Shown here: positions 32,675 through 44,394 of the stretch, in pieces
Layout: the number at the start of each line of letters is the position of its first letter
Position numbering within the stretch: the first letter of the stretch is position 1
DNA from: Macrocystis pyrifera
Taxonomy: Eukaryota > Sar > Phaeophyceae > Laminariales > Laminariaceae
NCBI GenBank assembly: GCA_031763025.1
Contig: JASSKH010000019.1
Span: 8,844,250-8,908,249 of the forward strand
Direction: 5' to 3'
Length of the DNA: 64,000 nt
Translations under genes and position numbers: made by a program
Notes under the pieces: model-generated
What the model saw: the letters and a program-made list of their open reading frames with translations, nothing else
The model's database searches: none
Told to the model about the DNA's origin: nothing

Positions 32675-33841
32675 TATTAGGTATGGCGATTGACGTGGGT
32701 ACCAGCGCGTAGCTGGTGTATACGTCGAGACTCGATTGCCGATGGCCGGTCAATGCACAGTCGATGTTCGAGGCAAACACGTAGTCACTGTCAGGTGACT
32801 TGTACGAAAAGTTTTTATAGAAGAGAAGAAGATGGTGTGGTGACCCCAAGCCACAGTGTCGATTCATTTGCTCAGCTGGAAGCTGATAAATGGTGAGCAA
32901 AAGTAGAGTGAGCTCAAAGGGGAGCGGTGCGCGTGTGCGCTCACGGCTCGAAACAAAGGATGACCCCTACAATTCGTTAAAAAACAAAAATAGGGAAATA
33001 CCCTTGCATTCAGGTCAATATAAAACAACACGGAGACTCGCGGTTCTACTGCTAAAAACTATATAACTTGGGGTACGTACTCATGACCCTCTTGTAGCCA
33101 ATGTGGTTACTTCAATCACAACAAAATGTATGCTACTGGTCCCGGCGGGATACTGAAGATACTCTGTCCATTATTTCCAGTGCGCACGTACCAGGTACTA
33201 CTGGCTGTGCATGTGCTGCTGTAGATTATGTACGTACGTAATACAGTACATCCACGATGCTGGTTGTTATTGAAACCTATTATGCAATGTGTACGAGTGC
33301 ACAGCAGTAGATATTGTAGGACTGCTGCTGCTGTGTACTGCTACTACTCACAGACTGGAAAACTGTCCGCTGTACTTAGAAATGCGTAAATGTATACCAG
33401 ATGACGCAAGTGTTATCGAGTGAACGACTATGACGGCTACTGACAAGTATCATCTCTACTGCCTCCTCCCGTTAAGCATACGCTTTCATACTCTGCGTTA
33501 CATGCTAAAACTTCTCCAAAAGAAACACATGCAACATCAAGTGGTGATGTTGCTATTGGGAACAAACACTTGTACGTAATGTACCTACATGAGTTCCAAG
33601 GATAATCAGTTGTACATGATGTACCTACCGCTTGAGATCCAAGGAGTGAATTCAACGCGTACAAGACATCGAAATAACCGAACATAGAACCGTTCTGTTC
33701 TTCTACTGTTGTGACACCTGCTTGTATGAGATGGGTGTGTACCTAAATTATGGTTGCTACAGGAGTACCTGGTAGCCCTGTGCTATGCAGCAGCGACTAG
33801 ATGATACTGGCTACTGCTGTAATAGGTGTCAATCCCTGATA
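32675..33841 (-). repeat. LTR of the copia-type element, right
   Basis: Begins TATTAGGTATGGCGATTGAC and ends ATCCCTGATA, followed by the target duplication CAAGG. Confidence 0.85.
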
Positions 33842-34006
33842 CAAGGACCCCGCTGTCCCAAATGGGGGGTGAGTGTTAACTGGTGTGAGTCACACACCCT
33901 GGATAATGTAACACTAACGTAACGTTTTATGTTAATGTTAGGCGTGAGCGAAAACCCCCGTAACATTACGATACCAAGTTAACGACTTTCTCCATGTTGT
34001 GATACC

Positions 34007-34237
34007 ATAAATTGACAAGCAGAAAGCGCGAGAGCGTGAGTGAGTTATCTACATTCGATGAAAATTGACGAGCAGTGGGAATGTTGAACCCTATGCGCGA
34101 CAAATAGTAAAAGGCACTTACCGGGGGGGGAAGGGACGACACCTGTGACCACGGCTTCACCAGAAGATCGCTGAGGGTAAAACCTCCTACGAGTCAGGCT
34201 GGAAAGTAAAAGTGATGATTAAATAAAAACAAAACAA
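34007..34237 (+). mobile_element. SINE copy 7, 5'-truncated and diverged
   Basis: Contains GCAGAAAGCGCGAGAGCGTG, TTGACGAGCAGTGGGAATG, GAAGGGACGACACCTGTGAC and AAGTGATGATTAAATAAAAA. Several changes from the other copies suggest it is the oldest one here. The tRNA-like head is missing. Confidence 0.8.
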
Positions 34238-35215
34238 GAAACAAGGTTGTGTTGTTATGTCACAGAGTCGAGCGGTGCGCGTGTCATGCATAATGCGTAG
34301 TCTCGTCGGGCTCTCCGGCCGATATGGCTTCTGATCCTCGAAAGGTTGCTCAGATACACTCACACTAAAAAACCATTAGGTATTCATTCGTTCTCAGAAC
34401 AAACAGGGCCATAGGCCGTCTGGCACACATTCACACGCTCAAGCTCTTTCAGTTTGTTGCAAAGACTGCCAGCTGAATTCCCCGTTATTCCACCCAGCCT
34501 GCGGAACATGCGCCTGAGCCATCTCCTGGTTGTCTCACTCGGTACTCTTCTGGTGTAGGGGAATACTGCCGGCGACAGGACGAGCTATTAGAAGCTGGAG
34601 GGGTGGAAATCGGTTGTGACCGTCTGCTCACATCCCTACAGTCTCCGGGTTCAGTTGGCATTACCCCCTTTGCCTACATGCCGCGTCCACTTCTGGAAAC
34701 CCCTCGAATCCGTGGTTTACCAGCGTAACATCCTCCCCAGCTGGTTTAGCCCGATAAGGCAAGCCACGCGATATCCTAGACGGTGGACCCGAGGTAAATG
34801 CCCGCCAAACTGAGGGAAGAAAACCCGGCTATTTATTTTACGATAGGAAAGGCCTCCCCCCAATACACACACTACATGCATCACCTTCCTCTCTGAACGC
34901 GACGTACACTGTTATGCCCCCTCCAACTGCGTTCCTGAATGCTCGCTTGACTCCTAAACTCACTACAGTTCCCCCGACGTACACTACCTGTACCACCTAA
35001 CACTATTGTGCCAATCGATAGGAAAGATCACAATCGTCGCGCCTCCAAGGTGAAACCTAGGCAAAAACAGAATGTCAGAGATCGCAAGAAACCCCGTTTC
35101 TTCGGACAAGGGTCTCCTATTGCCCCCTACTCCCGCCAAAGATACACAAATCGCGACGGTAGTGCGACATGATAGGGTATTTTATGCATGACTTCAACAT
35201 AGCAATCACGTGGAG
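34238..35215. other. No gene recognised
   Basis: Mixed sequence; open frames are short and no splice-bounded exon stands out. Confidence 0.4.
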
Positions 35216-36713
35216 CTTACCAAAACAATGAACTCCTGCAAATTCGTAGTGCTGTTGCCGAGCTAAGTGGGTTAGCGTTTCCAAAGTGCCGCTGGCCTAG
35301 AACAACGCCCCCCAGCGGCATCCCGCTCATCCCCCCCCTCATAGAACAAGCGCTTCCAGAATCACCGCCCCGGACCAATAGCCCAAGTCGTTCGTCGTCC
35401 ATCAACCCCCCGAAGCCCCGAAGCCGACACCACCAAGACAGATGGGCCGGTGTTGCGCGCGGCTGTACTCGAAGATGGACCCCGGACGAGCTGCTCGATC
35501 TTCAGTCGGCTGTTCGAGCGGTGGCGCGAAAGACGGGGAGAGGGCGTGAAAGACGCAGTCGCGGGCGCAGGCACAAAAACCCGCGCCCGTACTCCCAGCA
35601 ACATGCCCGAGGGACGGCACGGGAGAGGGAGAGAGGGAGAGAGCGCGAAAGAGAGAACGAGGGACGGATAGAAGGAGAGATCATGCGCGAAACGGCATGC
35701 CCGCGGCCCCACACTCGCCTTCCCACTCCGAATCCCCTCATTTCTGATACCGTCGGCTCTTCCATATCGTTGTCGTTGAGGCGGACGCGCCAATTCGGCG
35801 AGTAAAGTCGTAGACCTTCCCGGGCCGCCCCGTGCGCCGCTTTCCGCCCTCGACTGGCGTGATGACTTTGGTGCCGATCGCGAACTTCCTCTGCGCCTCC
35901 TTTCTACTCAGGGCGGGGCGTCTTCTCGCTCCTCTCATCTCGGGCTGCGGGGCGACTCCGCTCGCTGCCCGGATCGTACAAGTTCCACCACGCGTGAAAC
36001 GTGTCCAACTGCAGCGGGTAAAGCTGTCCAGTGACTCCGCATCCAAGACCCAGTCCGACACCTCCCCGTCGAGGTACCCGCCGCGGTACCCCCATCTCGC
36101 GATCCCGGTTGCGCTGACCACTCTTCTCCTGTCCAGTAGCTTGTAAATTAATGCTGCTGTAGTCGAGTGCCCTCCGAGCCCCAGGTCTGTTCCCCAAGAC
36201 ATCTGCGCGAACTCATCCTCCATGGGGTGCCGAATATCGGATGGCCTCGTGTAGAATGGCTTCAGCGATCCGGTCGAGACCGTCCTGGAGTCGCTCCGCC
36301 CTGCATCTAGATGACGACGCTCAGGCCCTCAATCCTCACGTCCACCACCGCTCGTTCCGGCGGCTGCTCGCTATGCGGCAACCCTTCCCCCTCGTGGGGG
36401 GTCCACCCCATCTACCCCAGGGTACTGCCGTAGTCATCCCACGACCCGTTGGCGACACCGCTGACGACGCCTGATTTTCTGTACCGCCGCCTCCTCTGGG
36501 ACGCTGCCCGTCCACCCCCGTCGACTGCGAACGAGCCGACGCCGTGCGGAAAGGAGGGGCCGGGGCCGCCGCCCGAGGTGTCCGCACCGCTCGAGTCACG
36601 TGGTCGGGGCCACACGGGCGTCGCGGACGGACGCCCCTGTCGATCGCCGAAGCGCCATCGCCGGCGTGGTCACCCCTACCGTGGCAAGCCCCGAGCATGA
36701 CGGCAAGCCTATC
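35216..36713 (-). other. GC-rich block with degraded minus-strand coding traces, unassigned
   Basis: Base composition rises sharply compared with the flanks. Overlapping minus-strand frames carry fragments with ordinary coding composition, such as FAIGTKVITPVEGGKRR and YLDGEVSDWVLDAESLDS. Their style is that of a mobile-element polyprotein tail, but I cannot name the family. No intact gene is evident. Confidence 0.35.
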
Positions 36714-36855
36714 GTGAAACGTGAGGGTGCCCAGCTGTCTGTCAGTCAAGTTCCCTTCCTCAGTTGTCCTAAGGGAGCCGACGCGTTGTGAAACGCGAGG
36801 GTGCCCATCTGTCTGTCAGTTAAGCCCCCTTCCCCAGATGTCTGAAGGGAGACGG
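36714..36855. repeat. Tandem duplication, about 71 bp, two copies
   Basis: GTGAAACGYGAGGGTGCCCA followed by KCTGTCTGTCAGTYAAG occurs at 36714 and 36786. Confidence 0.8.
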
Positions 36856-37694
36856 CGCCGCGGTGAGTCTGAGGGATGCTGTCAACAATGGTTCCAAGCA
36901 GTGAGGGCGCGGGGGGGCGGTCGTGGTCTCAGCATGCGTGGTTTCTGCTAGCATGGTTCAGTGGCGTGCGGCGTGATCATGATTCTCATGATAAGTTACT
37001 GGGCGGTCGAGTCGATTAAGAGTTAGGTGATCCATGTCACGCAACGTTTTGCTGCTGTAGCTTAAATCAGAGTATAACCGCCGCTCGACTGTCCCGGCTA
37101 CATGTTCTTGAACGCGCTAATCTAGCCATACTCAGCTCCCCCTTTGTGCACTACCTACGCAAGGGAGAGCACGAATACCCTGTATCGGTTGTAAAATTCC
37201 TACAGATGTGGACGGGATACCGACCATGATGATGTCTGGACCCGCTACTAATATCTCGACCCTGTACGCCCATCCCTAAACCGGAGTCGATCAGCCCGCA
37301 TGAACACGAGAACATTATAACAATACCGAAAACCTAAATAGGGGTCGGCACATCTGGAAGGATTTCCACATCATGCAGGTGCCGTGTTGAAAATAGTATA
37401 CAAAAAACATCGCGCACTACAGGGGAATAATATGATTACCGCGCATTGGGCAGTTCCGGCGGGGGTGAGGCAACACTGCATTGCAAAACGTCGCTGCCAC
37501 GGTTCTAAGCTGTGCCCCCTAATGAGGAGGCACAGCGGACACGGTAACACTGCGAACGGGCAATGCTGGGTATTGGAGGAAATGCGTGCAGCGTTTGGGT
37601 ACATTGTTGACTTGGAGATCAGAACGTCCGCACGTTGTGTTAATTGTTGCGTTGCACTGTGAACGGGCAATATTCTTTTCAAAGATAGATCGGC
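36856..37694. other. No gene recognised
   Basis: No motif-bearing or splice-supported frame. The 167-residue minus-strand frame at 37371-37874 has no recognisable feature and runs into a tandem repeat. Confidence 0.4.
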
Positions 37695-38085
37695 GTGCGT
37701 AGTTGAATGTTCGTACAGCATGCCCGTACACTTGAAGCAGTGCAGCCCTACGTAGGCGCAACTTCGTTCAGTATGCCGGTATACCTCAGAGGAGCGTACG
37801 ACACTGGACGTTGCTGAACAATTCCGCAGCATGCCGGTACCTTGTAAAGAAAAGTGAATAACTAGATCGAACACGCGGCTAACAAGTTATCCATGCGTGA
37901 ATACATCGTTGAATGTTCGTTAGCCTGCAAGTGCATTATTACCAATGCAGTGCTACGAGCCAGTTGTTCAAATTTCGTGCAGCATGCCGGTGTATGTTAG
38001 AGAAAAGTGCAACACTGGGCGTTGTTGCAAATTGTGCAGCATGTCGGTAAATTTCTAACTAGACCGCACATGCGGCTAACGAGTT
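37695..38085. repeat. Imperfect tandem repeat, about 200 bp, two copies
   Basis: Both halves carry TTGAATGTTCGT, GCAGCATGCCGGT, AGAAAAGTG, and ACACTGGRCGTTG, and end in CTAACTAGA/ACTAGATCG plus CGCGGCTAAC. Divergence is substantial. Confidence 0.65.
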
Positions 38086-38445
38086 CTGACAACAAAATTT
38101 GAAAAAGCACGCCGAGCCCTATTAATGCTACTGCTGTACGGTCGATGCGTACACGGACGAGCCCCGAGCATAACTGCCTGCCTATCTACATTACAGTCAA
38201 AATTTATTCACGAAAACGAGCAAGCGACAGCGACCCGTGTGTGCAGCAGTATGCAGCAAGGCTCTACTTGCTGAGATAAGGTATCTCGAATGCTGCGGGT
38301 TCCTGTACGACTGCAAGCTATTCAGTATACGAGTGGGCATCAAGCACGGATACGAAATATGCAGCTCGTGGACGGATCTAGCGACGTCCGTGCGGTAGGT
38401 TATGCCGTCAGCAGCGTCTCTGAATAGATGTATACATAAAAAAAA

Positions 38446-39235
38446 AACTCAAGAAATCGCGATATTATACCTTTAGAGCCAAATTATGTGCGTCACGAGT
38501 TTTATACGGGCGTCGGATATAGGCGATATTATCCCAATACGTCGTCCGCAACACACAATTATATGCTTGGGGTATTTTTACCCCAAGTATATGTTTGTGT
38601 TCTCTTTTTTGTTGGTAGAGCCGAATTTGGCAGACATAATTGGAAACAGCCTGCCCTACTCGGTTGTCCGATCATTACCCCGCCAGCAAGCACCACAACA
38701 GCAGCGGCAGTGGTGGCCGCCACGACTTGGTTGAACGAGTACGGCAGACGGGTGTTCCCTTGGTCGGGGAGATGCGGATGCACGGGATCCCCGGGTTCAG
38801 CGGCACCAGCACAGCGTCCAGTGCTCTGGCTGGGCGTCTTTCTGCCGGAGTTGCCCCAAACCCATGTCTCCAACACGGCACGGCCCACCTTATCCGGGAA
38901 CAAGCGGGTAGCGTCAACCGGACCTTTAGTGTTTGGCGGACACGTCTCAGCACGAGCACGAGACGCGTCCGAGCTGCGCCCTCGTCTACGCCAAGAGCCA
39001 AGTCCATGGTGTACGCGGGCGCTGTAGCCTGCCGAGCTACCTAGAGAAGCAGCTGCAGCAGCAGCAGCAGCAGCGACGCCCTCCAGCCCATGCGGTGCAC
39101 TTACTTGCTTACCTTTTTTACTTCACCCATGTTTAATCTCACGTTGTTCTGGGAAAAAAAAAACGCGATATTGAGTTTTATATCGAGGGATTTGCGTGTA
39201 CGAAAATCGCGATATTGAATTCGGCGCAAAGAGTC
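38446..39235. other. Block bounded by inverted TCGCGATATT words; no gene assigned
   Basis: AAATCGCGATATTATA at 38455 and AAATCGCGATATTGAA near 39204, with a further CGCGATATTGAG at 39163, flank a more GC-rich core (38690-39110) open on both strands. The core ends in a (CAG)n run at 39053-39075. It may be a non-autonomous insertion; I see no recognised domain. Confidence 0.3.
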
Positions 39236-39274
39236 GAAATATCACCCTCTCTTGAGTTTTATGTATGTCTAATA

Positions 39275-39380
39275 TTACGGGGGTCCATAGTAAATAGGAC
39301 CTATGGTATACATAAAAAACCCATATATTTACCTATTTTTATCAACAATATTTGGTCCCATTAACTAAGGACCCCCGTAA
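39275..39380. mobile_element. TA-flanked MITE, copy 2
   Basis: 106 bp with ends TTACGGGGGTCC...GGACCCCCGTAA, inverted over about 27 bp, flanked by TA at 39273-39274 and 39381-39382. Partner of 13571-13689. Confidence 0.85.
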
Positions 39381-39567
39381 TAGTCACTTCTCGTCCCCGT
39401 GCTTTTCTCTACGGGCCCTCTGGCGAGCAAACCGGCGGTACGGCCGTTCACCAACTCCTCTCACCTCCCTGCCCTTCCCCTTCACGCCCCTGCTGGCGTG
39501 CGAAGGGGGCCGGTCTCATGCCTCGTGCACGAGGATTGCCTCGCGTTGCTGTTGGCTAGCATAATCG

Positions 39568-39909
39568 GTATTTCGTTTCATAAATTGATGTTACATTCAT
39601 TGCGATGCCTGCATTGTTCATGAGCGTGTGGTTCACTCCTCGGGTGCTGTCTTTTCCTTATGTTTTATTCCCAGTATATATAATTTGGTGTGATCCGTAT
39701 GGGGGACTTTATTTCATCGAGCGGGGCGTCGCGAATAGGTATTTCGTTGCAGAAATCGCAGTTGTATTTATTACGATTCCTGTAATATTAACGAGCGCGT
39801 GGTTCACTGCTCGGGTGCTTTATATTCCTCATGCTTTATACGCGGTATATATGTTTTAGTGTAATCCGTATGGGGGACGTTATTTCAACTAGCGGGGCGT
39901 TGCGACTAG
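39568..39909. repeat. Tandem duplication, 171 bp, two copies
   Basis: Copies begin GTATTTCGTT at 39568 and 39739. Shared words: GGTTCACTSCTCGGGTGCT and ATCCGTATGGGGGAC, and both end in GCGGGGCGTYGCGA. Confidence 0.8.
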
Positions 39910-40040
39910 TCTCCCTTCCCTCGCCCGCGTATGCAAATCTCAAATGTGACGAGGGGTGGGCGCTGCACACTAAAAAGAGACTATGTGCCGCGGGAGACTG
40001 CAGGATACCTCCATCTACTAAACAGACCTGCATTGAACAG

Positions 40041-40092
40041 CCTAACCCTAACCCTAACCCTAACCCTAACCCTAACCCTAACCCTAACCCTA
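40041..40092 (-). repeat. Interstitial CCCTAA telomere-like array
   Basis: About 8.5 perfect CCCTAA units. It lies inside the first of two related blocks; the second (about 40545-40715) has no such array at the equivalent place. Confidence 0.9.
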
Positions 40093-40099
40093 CTAAACA

Positions 40100-40715
40100 C
40101 AAGCAAAGAGTGTGGGGCTACTACACTCACGCATACCGAAGTTCAGCAGGACTGACTCTGCTAGACGAGGCGTCATCTACCCCCCCTGACGGGGGGACGG
40201 AGTCAGCTCTCATTCATCCACACTAAACCCCCCCCCCGATGTGCAGCCGCAAGACCCACCCGGTGTTCGCCCGCGGTCCCGCTTGGGAACCGTGGTGCGA
40301 ACCGATGGCGGCCTACAGAAGATTACTCTGAATGACGGACTCAGTCACGACCTCCCCGCTGCACGTAAGTCGAAATCTTTGCTCAAAGCTAGAGTTCACT
40401 ACTGCTGTTTACGCTGTGGTTACTCTCCGCTAATATAGGCGTATTATTATAGAATTCGGCATAGGAGCCAAGAGTAACCTAGCCACCCTCTGAATCAACC
40501 AGAGAGGGCTTGGTGCCGAAACACGACACATAAATATGATGCGATACGCGGGATGCAGGATAAATCCATCGAACAGGATCCCGTCGGACGCGTGTGAGGT
40601 GTGCGTGAGACTATTACACTCGTGCATACCGAAGCTCAGCAGAGGACGGATTCTGCTGAACGACTCCTACCACGCAGCCCTCTCTCGAGGGGGGGGACTC
40701 AGCCATCGTTCACTC
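40100..40715. repeat. Diverged direct duplication of a 120-130 bp block
   Basis: 40100-40220 and 40585-40715 share GTGTG-GGCT/GAGACTA-TTACACTC, GCATACCGAAGYTCAGCAG, a CCCCCC...GGGGGG hairpin or its remnant, and ACTCAGCYMTC. The stretch between holds no supportable gene. Confidence 0.6.
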
Positions 40716-40999
40716 GTGCACCTCTCACCGCACAGCCTACGAATTCGGGGCTGTCATCGCCTCTGCGGTGGCCACCCTCCGTGGGTACTGTGCTATCATG
40801 TGTGAAAACTCGGGAGCCACGGCGCCGAGCGACACGAGGACGGGGAGCAAGCCCGCCGCATACCGGAGGCCGCCGTGGGCGATTGCCCGCTCTACCATGT
40901 CCCGTTCGAGAGTGTTGTGTTTGACTGGTGGCGTCGCTACTTATCGGCTGTATTGTATTGAGAGATACCTGGTACGAGTTTAACCAGTAAGGAATAACG

Positions 41000-43180
41000 T
41001 ACATACATGGTCAACTAAACGTGAACATTATGCTACCGTGTTAGCGACATCAGCCCGAAGCGAGTAACGTTATGTTAGTGTTTCAGCGGGATTCATTCTT
41101 GCTACCGAAACTGTCACAGACAGGGTTCGCTGTCCTGGGTGTTCCTCAAGACCCGTTTACTCAAAACGACAGTTATAAGGAGTGGATGCAAGCATGATGA
41201 CAGCTGTCGTGTCCAGGTCCGATAGATCGACACCCTGTTCCTTGACCAATCATCCTCCAGATGACGCCACAAAACCATCCTTACTTAACATGAATGAGGG
41301 GAATAAAGAGGGGGGCAATGTCACGGACAGGGTAAGACGTATCGGTCGTAGACCTCGGAACACGCATGCAAGGGGGGATACCTCTCAAAGTCACGCACGA
41401 AAGTTCGCACAGGACTAGATATCGGGTTGTTAGAGGTCCGCAGCATGGACCGTGTTGACATCTCCTCTCAAGCTGACTACTATGACCTCCAGAATCGACC
41501 CGATCAGGTCCGGTACTTGTGATCCCCTGTGGTGTTACTCTAATAACCTCGGCCCTCTTCGGTCTGGCAATTTATTGCTCAATACGAGAAATAACTCTGC
41601 TCGGCTTACGTCGGCCGTAACGACGGCTACAAGGGACCCTCGCTTGGCGACCTCTCCACGGCGACTTGTCCGCGACATCATCGGCTCTCACTGGGAGTAT
41701 CGGCTCTACATAACACCTTTTATTTGGACGGATAACGTGCACGGTAAAATAAACGCGTACATAGTACTATCCTAGTGGCTATCGTAACACACGTCTGAAG
41801 GATGACGTATATGATCAATACAACGTTAACACTATGTTACCGTATCAGCCGCAGCAGCAGTCCCTGTCGAGCGACGTTATGTGAGGGAATTCTTGCTACC
41901 GCAACACACGTCAAATTGATAATATATATATATGATGATCGATAAAACACCTACTGTAGCATTATGTTAATGTGTTAGCTCGTATGCAATGTATGTAGTG
42001 ACACATTGTCACGCATGTTAGAAGATAACGTACACCCTAATCTACCATCAACAATATGCTAATGCCGTATTAGCTCGTACGTGCGAGTGTGCAGATCACG
42101 TGATAGATGGATGACGAACTGACAGGTGTTATAGATGGATAACGTACTGTCAGGGTTTCCAGAAAATACGAGGCGTTTTTTTTTGCGGGATCTCTCTAAA
42201 TATCTTCTGTTGAAAGGTTAAAACTATGGAGGCGCTTTCTACTGGGAATTACATGCTATCCTTACCCCCGGATATATTTTTGTAGGTATTCCCTACTGGG
42301 AAGTCGGCGAAACGTTACTCCGCCACGCCGCTTTACCACTAACACAGGCAACACAGGTTGTATCTCGTAAATACCGAAATGGTAACGTAGTAACATTACG
42401 TTAGAACGACTTCGGCCCCAGCGGTAACTCAGCATCTTAATGTTAGACCCGGTTTGATTCTTATGCCGACACGGTAACGGAATGTTACTATCAGATCTTT
42501 ACTGAGGGTAAAACCGGAGCATAACGTTATAGAGACCTCTGCATTAAGGCTTGCATCTTGATTAGCATAATGTTACGTATGGATCGGCTAAGACTGTATC
42601 GTATCTAACGTACGTTAAGCGATACGTTATCCGAGCCTAAGGCAATCAGATGGGAGGTCGAGATAACATAGTGCTAGTAGTGCTGGCCAGTGCGTCATGT
42701 TGGGTTAGTGAGTTACTTGTAACACAATGTCATGTGCTAGTAGTGCTGGCGAGCACGGTAGCGTTATGTTAGGGTGTTCAGTGTAACACTCATCCTAGCT
42801 TAAAGGGTAACACTATGTTAGTGTGTTACGTCTATCGCTGCGTGGGCAGTAACATTGTGTTATCGTGGTAGTAACATGAAAATATCGATCTGGGCACGTT
42901 AGAGTGATACGTACGTGTTTAGTCAAAGCCTAACACTGTTACAGTGTTAGTTCAAGGACTTATCACGGCATAACATACTGAGACTGTACCAGAGCTGGAC
43001 GAGATCGAGCAGCAACAAACGTTATGGCGCGTGAACGTCCGGGGGTTTCCAGTAAGCACTGTGTTATCGCGTTACCGTGATCACCCCTTAAGTGCTAACA
43101 CTATGCTATTAATAGTACGTTATCGTGTTCCTGTGTTAGGCCCCATAACGTAGATAGGTGTGTTGCGAGTGTTACCGTAT
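41000..43180. repeat. Gene-free stretch dense in degenerate TAAC-GTTA palindromes
   Basis: Words of the form TAACAYTATGTTA, TAACGTTATGTTAG, TAACACTGTTACAGTGTTAG and GTAACATTACGTTAG occur at least twenty times in 2.2 kb. There is no fixed spacing and no longer repeat unit. Similar words occur at 33905-33960. No open frame with coding character lies here. Confidence 0.6.
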
Positions 43181-44293
43181 CCGAGGTGTGATAGGGTAGA
43201 AGCCTTTGAATGGTTGGGCACTTTACCAGTAGTAGGCCAACGGACTAGGACCTTAACATTTTTTATCATAATCCAAACTCCGTGCTCTAAAGGCGGTGTG
43301 GTCGCATCGTGGCAGTTGCATCCGAAACGCAAGCTGCCTAGGCTGCCTTGGTGATATTTGTTTGGTATTCGGTTGTGGCCTGTGCTTTGCTGTTATGCTG
43401 TTGGTTAATGTTTTCTTTGCCCAGGTGTTTCCGCAATTGTATTTTCGTTTTTCTGGGCATCTTCCGTTGCTCCTGGAGAAGATAATTTTCGCGTCGTGCT
43501 CGAGGGCATCGTTCATTCATCATTCATTCTGTGTTTCAACTGAGGGTTGTGGTGTCCCGTTGTTTTGTTCTTGATGTTGTTCTTGTCGTATCCACCACGT
43601 ATAACGTAGCGGGATTTGTTTGCTCCGCATATCCCTGGCGGTCCCCATGGCTGGCAAATACTCTGCGTCCTTCGTTCGGCTGTTGTGGTTTGTTGTGCGC
43701 GATGCCATACTTCGAAATCAGTTTCCCACATAATGTATTGACGAGCTGGTTCCTTTGTTTATTTCTATATTATATATATTTCTACCTTTTGACGTACAGC
43801 AGAAGATACAAAAACCTCTACACAAAACATCGGCATGGGCGGCGTTGGGTGTCGTACACCATATTGATTATGTATATATTGGTTTGGATTTTACACTTTC
43901 ACCGCAAGCCGACTCATAGCCTCTGCTCGACAATTGATTCATGCCTAGCCTCCGTGTCTACCGCCAAGTGTGCTGGGTTTTTGAGTCGCTGCTAGAATTT
44001 GGCTCAGAATTTGCGGAGTGGAAGCTGAAAAAACGAGGCGCTACTGTATGCCGAATAAGCTGGTACACTGCAGGGCTACTGCAATGGGCCCTATACCTGC
44101 ACCCCATGAGATACGCTTGTTGGGTGCTGACCCTAACCCAAACTATGGCCCATCCGCCCTTGAAGCGGAGAGGCCCATTTTTAATCCCTGTACCGGTACT
44201 ATATGCCGTACTGAACGCACAAATGCGCACATGATTAGTACGTACCAACACGCGATAGTTGCTCCTTTCCGCTGCTAAACTCATCCTGGACAG
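43181..44293. other. Upstream region of the modular gene, 5' exons not located
   Basis: A weak Cys-rich stretch, LCSTIDSC, at about 43918-43945 resembles the first part of the module at 47945 but has no matching splice phase. I could not identify a signal-peptide exon or promoter with confidence. Confidence 0.3.
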
Positions 44294-44394
44294 TTTATGC
44301 AGCACAATAAGTAGCCACGATGCGTCCTGTCCATGGTATTGTGAGTGCGGGCGCTGCGCGGTTATCCTGGCCATGTCCGCCCATGCACAATCAG
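44294..44394 (+). CDS. Candidate exon of the Cys-rich modular gene (uncertain)
   Basis: The frame LCSTISSHDASC followed by PWYCECGRC ends at an excellent donor, TCAG|GTGAGC, in phase 1, like the confirmed-looking modules downstream. The left edge follows TTTCCGC...CTGGACAG. This acceptor is in phase 2, not phase 1, so the exon would need a different partner upstream, or the true acceptor differs. The CSTI start recalls the module at 47945. I include it as a possible early exon. Confidence 0.3.

Larger units (their letters stand above)
27032..33841 (-). mobile_element. Ty1/copia-type LTR element, internally reduced, with 5-bp target duplication
   Basis: Two direct repeats of 1157 and 1167 bp bound a 6.8-kb element. 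LTR ends are TATTAGG...CCTAATA-type inverted termini instead of TG...CA. CAAGG flanks both outer edges (27027-27031 and 33842-33846). Next to the right LTR the minus strand reads GGATATGAGCCTCGG, close to the initiator-Met primer-binding site used by many copia elements. The interior shows a copia gag-like N-terminus (KPGDFREWRKRQAAVPS) near 30700-30840 and a copia RNase H-like end (RKPTSGIFFLLDGEPI) near 29220. The rest of pol is not recognisable. The copy is broken, with several breaks. LTR identity is in the mid-90s percent by eye. Confidence 0.8.

Noticed and set aside
43918-43995. Cys-rich stretch LCSTIDSC resembling the CDC-type module
   Set aside because: No donor in the right phase follows and the later Cys spacing differs; it may be a decayed module.
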